Part shown: positions 5,957 to 5,978 of the stretch, in pieces
Numbering within the stretch: position 1 is the first letter of the stretch
Layout of the letters: each line of letters starts with the position of its first letter
Origin: Alistipes sp. UBA940
Lineage (GTDB): Bacteria; Bacteroidota; Bacteroidia; Bacteroidales; Rikenellaceae
Reading direction: 5' to 3'
DNA: 5,978 bases
Assembly (NCBI GenBank): GCA_002293425.1
Contig: DBDE01000005.1
Span: forward strand, 1-5,978
The notes under the pieces: model-generated
The model's database searches: none
Seen by the model: the letters and a program-made list of their open reading frames with translations, nothing else
What the model was told of the DNA's origin: nothing
Made by a program: the position numbers and the translations under genes

Positions 5957-5978
5957 GCGGAAGTAGCTCAGTCGGTAG
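5957..5978 (+). tRNA. tRNA gene, 5' part only (probably tRNA-Gly), cut by window edge
   Basis: The last 22 nt read as the 5' end of a tRNA. The acceptor strand is GCGGAAG (5957-5963), then T8 and A9. The D-stem GCTC (5966-5969) follows, then a D-loop AGTCGGTAG. The acceptor sequence and the TAGCTCAGT block resemble bacterial tRNA-Gly(GCC), which starts GCGG and has the same D-arm. The anticodon lies outside the window, so the amino acid is a likely guess rather than a reading. Confidence 0.85.

Noticed and set aside
5957..5978. tRNA 3' end as an integration site for a mobile element
   Set aside because: Only the 5' part of the tRNA is visible and no integrase or direct repeat occurs in the window.

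Overview
The window looks like a Bacteroidetes chromosome, most likely order Bacteroidales and perhaps Alistipes-like. Three things suggest this: three -7 boxes of the Bacteroidetes form TAnnTTTG, A-rich rather than Shine-Dalgarno start regions, and the gene content (a streptopain-type C10 protease beside a small lipoprotein, a short arginine-decarboxylase-like PLP enzyme, a patatin fused to an outer-membrane barrel). The genus is only a guess. Every gene belongs to a family recognisable by motif except the small lipoprotein. I see no CRISPR array, insertion sequence, phage gene or defence system.

Layout. (1) Positions 1-1308 hold a two-gene plus-strand unit: the C-terminal part of a C10 cysteine protease, cut by the left edge, then a ~150-residue lipoprotein 6 nt downstream. 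This stretch is visibly more AT-rich than the rest. It ends in a strong intrinsic terminator at 1331-1360. (2) A -7 promoter element follows immediately at 1372-1380. It starts a second plus-strand unit: a 466-residue fold-III PLP decarboxylase (probably arginine decarboxylase) that overlaps by 4 nt a patatin/Omp85-type outer-membrane protein, which must start at TTG. (3) On the minus strand, an exported creatininase-family metallohydrolase converges on the patatin gene. The two stop codons interlock in the tetranucleotide TTAA, leaving no room for a terminator. (4) At the right end, two -7 boxes form a perfect inverted repeat. One drives the creatininase gene leftward and the other a tRNA gene (probably tRNA-Gly) rightward, of which only the first 22 nt are present.

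How the genes may work together. The protease and lipoprotein probably act as an envelope or secreted pair; whether the lipoprotein is an inhibitor, a chaperone or something else is open. The decarboxylase would supply agmatine for polyamine synthesis in the cytoplasm. Its translational coupling to an outer-membrane phospholipase-like protein is unexplained. The creatininase homologue carries a signal peptide, so its substrate is probably periplasmic or extracellular. I found no convincing new multi-gene system. The best leads are the protease-lipoprotein pair, the TTG-coupled decarboxylase-patatin pair and the interlocked or mirrored gene boundaries.
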